A stretch of 64,000 nt of DNA, taken from contig NZ_SGIT01000002.1 in NCBI RefSeq assembly GCF_004208525.1, positions 806,001 through 870,000 of the forward strand, in the 5' to 3' direction. Shown here piece after piece: positions 59,688 to 64,000 of this stretch. The position numbers and the translations under genes are program-made. Source of the DNA: Sphingobacterium corticibacterium. Its GTDB lineage: Bacteria; Bacteroidota; Bacteroidia; Sphingobacteriales; Sphingobacteriaceae. Positions within the stretch are counted from its first letter, which is position 1, and each line of letters starts with the position of its first letter. The notes under the pieces were generated by a model that worked only from the letters and a program-made list of their open reading frames with translations, was not told where the DNA came from and did not search any database.

Positions 59688-61073
59688 TTAATCTTTAAAT
59701 AGTTCTTCCAAATTTTCGTAGCCCTGTATAGCGTTTGAGGGCAGATTTTCCCCATTCGGTCCAAATGCATATAAGGCTGTTTCTTCTTCTATCACACAGC
59801 CAGACTCGTCGTAATCGCCTGTTGCATTTTTTAGTTCCTTGGTATGGAGTCTAAAATGTTTATGCATAAAATCATAAACCGGTTTACGCTTAGCATATCC
59901 AAAATCGTGTCCATCTTCTGGAAGATGCACATTTTCTACACCCTCTGCTTTTCCATAATACGCATATATCTTTTGTAGATACGGAAAATCATGCTCCGGC
60001 ATGTGTGCCGTCCAATCCTTCCCGTCTGAGATCACCAGTTGAGGACGAGGGGCTGCCATGGCCGCTAATTCTACATTGTTTGTTCCCCCAGCAGCCATAT
60101 GGATCGGTAAACCACTTTCACAAGGGCAGCCGCCGTAGAAATAGGAAGACAAGGAAACAACAGGTATGCTCAGCGTAATGCGGTCGTCCAGGGCTGTCAT
60201 CAGTACGGTATGGCTTCCGCCACCGGAGCCACCACAAATACCTACACGATCGGTATCGATATTTTTGTCTTGCAACATCCAATCCAATATCCGTATAGCG
60301 CCTAATGTCTGCACCGTTAATGATAAGCTTCGGCGATGATCTTCGGGTTTAAACTGCAAAGTCGATTCTCCCCAACCGAAGAGATCATAACTAACCGCTA
60401 TAGCGCCCATCTGTGCTGTCATAGCACAGCGAATCTGCGCATCCCTCCGGAAGCGATGACCTCCCCAGTGTCCATCTGGACTTAACATCAACGGGACTTT
60501 ACCTTTTGCTTTCAAAGGCCGATAGATAGAGCCGTTTACATATAATCCGGGCATAATCTCCAGCGCGAAATTCTCTACGGTATAGTTCTTAAACGTCCGC
60601 TTTTTCGTCACTAACGGCGCCGAATTCGGTGCTGCTGGCATAGGCGACAACTTCAGGGCCCTGTATAAATCCGGACGGATTTTCTGTTTTCGCTGTTCCC
60701 AACTGTCCTTATCGTTGTACTGCGTAGCCAACTCGTCCAAATAATCCCAACCGTCCTGCGGTTCCCAACGGTAATATTCATATTCTTTGAGTTTGTATTT
60801 CCCTTCTCCTTCTTTATTGACTTTCAGATCTAGCGGCGTCAATATATTCTGAAGCGTCTCGTCCACATCTTTGCGGAAGCGCCACGCCGCATAATGCAAC
60901 CATTTCCCCTCCACTGTCTTTTCATCATATTTGATCTGGACGTCGTATCGTTCTTCCAAAATCCCCAACACGTCCTTTAACGGCATACGGTATCGATCAT
61001 CGGAATTTTGTGCCTGGATAAACAGGCCAGAACAACATAAACATATCACAACAATAGCTAAGATTCTTTTCAT
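59688..61073 (-). CDS. STN-domain / alpha-beta hydrolase (esterase) fusion
   Basis: 461 residues with a signal peptide (to about residue 22). Residues about 30-97 resemble an STN domain, the short module of TonB receptors and secretins (LKDVLGILEERYDVQIKYDE, ETLQNILTPLDLKVN). Residues about 170-420 are an alpha/beta hydrolase with nucleophile S283 in GGSGGGS, aspartate D350 or D353 in VISDGKDW, and H389 in PEDGHDF. HWGGHRFRRDA and SYDLFGWGES resemble the acetyl-xylan-esterase/CE-type family. A periplasmic deacetylase or methylesterase for pectin is likely. Its start overlaps the symporter gene by 4 bases. Fusion of STN to an esterase is unusual to me. Confidence 0.75.
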   Translation of the reverse strand: MKRILAIVVICLCCSGLFIQAQNSDDRYRMPLKDVLGILEERYDVQIKYDEKTVEGKWLHYAAWRFRKDVDETLQNILTPLDLKVNKEGEGKYKLKEYEYYRWEPQDGWDYLDELATQYNDKDSWEQRKQKIRPDLYRALKLSPMPAAPNSAPLVTKKRTFKNYTVENFALEIMPGLYVNGSIYRPLKAKGKVPLMLSPDGHWGGHRFRRDAQIRCAMTAQMGAIAVSYDLFGWGESTLQFKPEDHRRSLSLTVQTLGAIRILDWMLQDKNIDTDRVGICGGSGGGSHTVLMTALDDRITLSIPVVSLSSYFYGGCPCESGLPIHMAAGGTNNVELAAMAAPRPQLVISDGKDWTAHMPEHDFPYLQKIYAYYGKAEGVENVHLPEDGHDFGYAKRKPVYDFMHKHFRLHTKELKNATGDYDESGCVIEEETALYAFGPNGENLPSNAIQGYENLEELFKD

Positions 61074-62632
61074 GATTCTATTCCATTTTCTTTATCCAAT
61101 TTACGGTTTGCCTTCCATCCCTTATAGTATAAATTAGGATCCAGTTCTGGCTTCGGATAGAACAGACTGGCAACATATCCAACGCCGATAACCACTAAGT
61201 GGCTGTATACGCCCAACATCATCTTGTTGTGTGTAAAGTTAAACGCTCCGAGATCCAGTAGGACAAACGACTCTCCTCTAAATTCAATCTCTGTACTGGT
61301 TAAAAATGCGTAAGCTGTAAAGAGAATACATACCACAATCGCAATATTGATACCCTGTCGGTTTGCTCGTTCGGTAAAAATCCCCAATAAGAAAACCCCT
61401 ACAATACCTCCAGAAAATATCGCATAAAGCGTAAAGATGATACCCAGGATACTTTCGCTACCTAATTCTACGTAGATAAAGCCGATCACCATAGCGATAA
61501 TCCCGGCGATAGCCACCATCCAACGGCTAGCCCGTAGATATTCGTTATCGACTTTCTCCGGACGCAGTTTTTTATAATAATCTTCAATACCCACCGCTGC
61601 CAATGAATTTAAATCTGCACTCAAGCTACATATAGCTGCAGAGATCATCGCCGATAGTATAAAGCCTACTACCCCTACCGGAAGCTGTGTCATGATAAAA
61701 TAAGGAAATACACTATTCGGCCCGATATTATCCGGTAGCGGTTGCTGCGTATAGTATACGAACAGGGCCGTTCCGATAAACATAAAGAGCGACCATACCG
61801 GAACCGTCAACAAAATGCCCATTAACGAAGCACGTATAGCCGACTTATCCGAACGTGCTGTCAGGTACCGCTGAATAACCGTTTGATCCGTACCATACTT
61901 TTGAATCGCATAAAACATCCCGTTGATGGCCATCACGACAAACGTTAATCGTGTAAAATCCAGATCGTACGGTCCAAATCCCGTTCGTCCATTTTCCGAC
62001 GCCACACGCCATACTTCCGGAAACCCACCATTCACGGAGAAAATAATGACCAATATGCAGAGAATTCCACTGGCAAAGAGCATGAACCCCTGAAATACAT
62101 CCAGCCAAATGACCGCCTCAATACCACCTAGCAAATTGACGATCACGATAATACTTCCCACCACCAGTATAATCCAATAGGTATTGATATTTGTCATGCT
62201 CGACAACGCCACGGCCAGCAGATATAAAACCGTTCCCATTCCGGAGAACTGGCGCAAGACAAACGCAATGGAACTGTAATAACGCGCAAAATTGCCAAAA
62301 CGCTTTTCAAAGTACTCGTAGGTACTCAATCCGATCACTTTTCGATATAACGGCACAATAAACCACACTGTGCCGAGCAGTACAATCGGCACCATCAACC
62401 CCTGCACCAACAATATCCAATTGTTAGCATAACCTTCAGCTGGATATCCTAGAAAAGTAACACTACTAATCAGGGTTGCCAGGAGTGACATCCCAATTGC
62501 CCAAGAAGGAACACGTCCTTTCGCAGAAAAATACGCTTCGGTTGATTTTTGGTTCTTGGCATACCGAAGTCCGAAATACAACGTTATCAATAAAACGGCT
62601 ATAATAATGCCATAATCAAGTATACTTAACAT
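61070..62632 (-). CDS. Sodium:solute symporter (SSS family)
   Basis: 520 residues, about 13 membrane helices. TEAYFSAKGRVPSWAIGMSL, SSVTFLGYPAEGYANNW, YEYFEKRFGNFARYYSS and MISAAICSLSADLNSLAAVG are typical of the SSS family, the last covering part of the sodium-binding helix. It differs from the symporter at 26379-27959 and is closer to the sialic-acid/galactose-type group. It is encoded between the DUF1537 kinase and the STN-esterase and probably imports the sugar or sugar acid that the kinase and PdxA-type dehydrogenase process. Confidence 0.92.
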   Translation of the reverse strand: MLSILDYGIIIAVLLITLYFGLRYAKNQKSTEAYFSAKGRVPSWAIGMSLLATLISSVTFLGYPAEGYANNWILLVQGLMVPIVLLGTVWFIVPLYRKVIGLSTYEYFEKRFGNFARYYSSIAFVLRQFSGMGTVLYLLAVALSSMTNINTYWIILVVGSIIVIVNLLGGIEAVIWLDVFQGFMLFASGILCILVIIFSVNGGFPEVWRVASENGRTGFGPYDLDFTRLTFVVMAINGMFYAIQKYGTDQTVIQRYLTARSDKSAIRASLMGILLTVPVWSLFMFIGTALFVYYTQQPLPDNIGPNSVFPYFIMTQLPVGVVGFILSAMISAAICSLSADLNSLAAVGIEDYYKKLRPEKVDNEYLRASRWMVAIAGIIAMVIGFIYVELGSESILGIIFTLYAIFSGGIVGVFLLGIFTERANRQGINIAIVVCILFTAYAFLTSTEIEFRGESFVLLDLGAFNFTHNKMMLGVYSHLVVIGVGYVASLFYPKPELDPNLYYKGWKANRKLDKENGIES

Positions 62633-62673
62633 AAGGTTTCTTCTCTCATTATTTGGTCCTCAGACCGACTGGG

Positions 62674-63783
62674 CTAAAATACCCATAATTTTTCTGTCCA
62701 AGGATAACTCCCCGGTTTCAATGTTACTGTCCATGTGGTTTCCGGCACATGGTTGCGAATCACGCCCTGTCCATATACTCCTATCGGCCAAAGCGTATCG
62801 ATATGCAAGGCTTCCAATACCGTCCTAGCGGTCGCTCCGCCTTCAATCAACAACTCCTGCACCGCAGCATTATCCTGAACTAATGCCACCACCTGCGCCA
62901 TAGATGTCCGAATAATACGTGCTTCCATGCACTGCGAAGGCTCTACAGCAAACACTACTTTTCCGCTCTTATTGATTTTCTGACATATATTGCGGGCCAA
63001 CTCCTCCTCCTGTCCGATATCCCGCCAATAGATCACATTATCCGCATGTAAGCTTTTCACCCGTCGAATACTATGCGCATGATTAGATCCACAAACATAA
63101 AGAAGGGGTGGCTTTGGAAGAGACTCATCCCCTACAGTTGTTGAAAAAGACGGCATGCGGTGATGCAGCAAAGCCTCAAAAAATGCTGCTGCGCCCGCAT
63201 ACATCCCGAAAGATATGGAAGAAGCTGCCCATCGATTTAGATCGTCGCTATCCCGGACAGCCGCAACCGTATAAGGTATATCTTTATTATGGGCTGTCGG
63301 CACTTCTTCGGCGAGCACCCATGTCTCCGCACCGATTGCCTCCAACACCCCGCTTTTGCGCACGGGAAATTCCGGATCCCGTGAAAAATCCGTTTCTCCG
63401 ATAGGTTTCCCTTCCACCCAATACAAGCCGGCTGCAATTATACGCCCCAAAGCGGGATTTACAGGGCAAAAAACAACATGATCTTTTTGAAAAACTGCTC
63501 GATAAAAGGAGATTTCCGTTGCGATATGTCCGCGTAAAGCAGAATCAAACTTGAGGTATATCCAATCCCAACGATCTGAAAATTCGGCTTTAAAAAGTGT
63601 CTTAAGGTGAGGAATAACCTCATCTGCCTGTAAAGAGCGTGTATTCGTATTCAGAATCTGAACATCTTTACGTGGCGGCATGGCCAACGTATGCACGATT
63701 TCTACCGATAATCCGTTGCGCAAAGCTATCCCGCCTATTTCGGCAGCGCCTGTCAAGTCATCCGCAATTACCAATATCGTCAT
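62674..63783 (-). CDS. Four-carbon acid sugar kinase family (DUF1537), shorter copy
   Basis: 369 residues, shorter than the usual 420-470, with MTILVIADDLTGAAEIGGIA and KFDSALRGHIATEISFYRA in the substrate domain and VCGSNHAHSIRRVK and LLIEGGATARTVLEAL in the nucleotide domain, so both halves are present. PdxA-type dehydrogenase is encoded 5 bases upstream, the same pairing as D-threonate/D-erythronate kinase with its 4-phosphate dehydrogenase (DtnK/PdxA2). It would phosphorylate a four-carbon or branched sugar acid. It is not close to the kinase at 42839, whose partner is the RLP. Confidence 0.85.
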   Translation of the reverse strand: MTILVIADDLTGAAEIGGIALRNGLSVEIVHTLAMPPRKDVQILNTNTRSLQADEVIPHLKTLFKAEFSDRWDWIYLKFDSALRGHIATEISFYRAVFQKDHVVFCPVNPALGRIIAAGLYWVEGKPIGETDFSRDPEFPVRKSGVLEAIGAETWVLAEEVPTAHNKDIPYTVAAVRDSDDLNRWAASSISFGMYAGAAAFFEALLHHRMPSFSTTVGDESLPKPPLLYVCGSNHAHSIRRVKSLHADNVIYWRDIGQEEELARNICQKINKSGKVVFAVEPSQCMEARIIRTSMAQVVALVQDNAAVQELLIEGGATARTVLEALHIDTLWPIGVYGQGVIRNHVPETTWTVTLKPGSYPWTEKLWVF

Positions 63784-63788
63784 ACGTA

Positions 63789-64000
63789 TTATTTATTTGA
63801 TGCCAATTGCACCGCAGATTCAATCGCCAATATCATTGCATCCGGACTTGCCACACCTTTTCCGGCAATTTCGAAAGCCGTACCGTGGTCAACCGATGTT
63901 CGGATAATCGGTAAGCCCATCGTAATATTTACCCCCTTCACACTATCCATTTGCTTTTTCTCGGCGTTCCATTTAAAACCTGTGAGTTTAAAGGGAATAT
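63789..64000 (-). CDS. pdxA: PdxA-family 4-phospho-sugar-acid dehydrogenase, 5' end cut by window
   Basis: The last 70 residues are visible on the minus strand, running into the right edge. [30 protein letters not shown] and TAFEIAGKG are the conserved C-terminal blocks of PdxA, with the metal/substrate-binding SVDHG. The stop is at 63789-63791. Standard PdxA oxidises 4-phosphohydroxythreonine. Because a DUF1537 kinase follows after 5 bases, this is more likely the PdxA2 paralogue that oxidises 4-phospho-threonate or -erythronate to yield dihydroxyacetone phosphate and CO2. The N-terminal part is not in the window. Confidence 0.9.
   Translation of the reverse strand, partial: IPFKLTGFKWNAEKKQMDSVKGVNITMGLPIIRTSVDHGTAFEIAGKGVASPDAMILAIESAVQLASNK

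Overview
This window looks like the chromosome of a Bacteroidota species, most likely Sphingobacteriaceae (Sphingobacterium, Pedobacter or Olivibacter-like). The reasons are two SusC/SusD pairs, lipoprotein and periplasmic glycosidases in tight operons, promoters that rarely show a Shine-Dalgarno but sometimes show TAnnTTTG, and moderate GC. No rRNA, tRNA, CRISPR, insertion sequence or phage gene was seen. All genes but one lie on the minus strand, and the window cuts a gene at each end. No gene-free stretch exceeds about 210 bases, and I found no convincing rho-independent terminator.

Layout, given in the direction of transcription (right to left). (A) 64000-57297: end of a PdxA-type dehydrogenase, a four-carbon acid sugar kinase (DUF1537), a sodium:solute symporter, an STN-esterase fusion, a TIM-barrel isomerase-like protein and a GH28 polygalacturonase-like lipoprotein. 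(B) 57200-42839: a DeoR-type repressor, an L-fucose-isomerase-like enzyme, a split transketolase, an RbsB-like binding protein, DUF2291, an RbsA/RbsC-like ABC importer, an FGGY kinase, an Asp/Glu-racemase-like protein, a BASS transporter, a RuBisCO-like protein (RLP) and a second DUF1537 kinase. Isomerase, FGGY kinase and two-subunit transketolase match the logic of the published non-oxidative D-apiose pathway. RLP plus DUF1537 kinase match the 3-oxo-isoapionate branch of the oxidative apiose/apionate pathway. (C) 42732-24970: GH78, GH43-like, GH2, SusC, SusD, a beta-helix protein fused to a rhamnose-mutarotase-type domain, Gfo/Idh, a sodium symporter and GH105. (D) 24169-24960, plus strand: an IclR regulator, divergent from (E). 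(E) 23959-11666: SusC, SusD, then a signal-less solute-binding protein, two CaiB/BaiF CoA-transferases, a second signal-less binding protein, Gfo/Idh, MaoC and an FHS-type sugar symporter. (F) 11476-1: GH78-like, GH2 (LacZ type), GH106, GH127 and a sialate O-acetylesterase-like enzyme.

Taken together the window reads as a pectin utilisation island aimed at rhamnose-, galactose- and arabinose/aceric-acid-containing side chains, plausibly rhamnogalacturonan II, the main source of apiose in plant cell walls. Surface SusCD capture and periplasmic GH28, GH105, GH106, GH78, GH2, GH127 and esterases would release sugars. Symporters and an ABC importer would carry them in. The cytoplasmic routes would then yield central metabolites. 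The link from RG-II to apiose is inference from gene content. The most unusual parts are the operon that joins two apiose routes and the CoA-transferase/solute-binding-protein cluster behind one SusCD pair, for which I know no described function.
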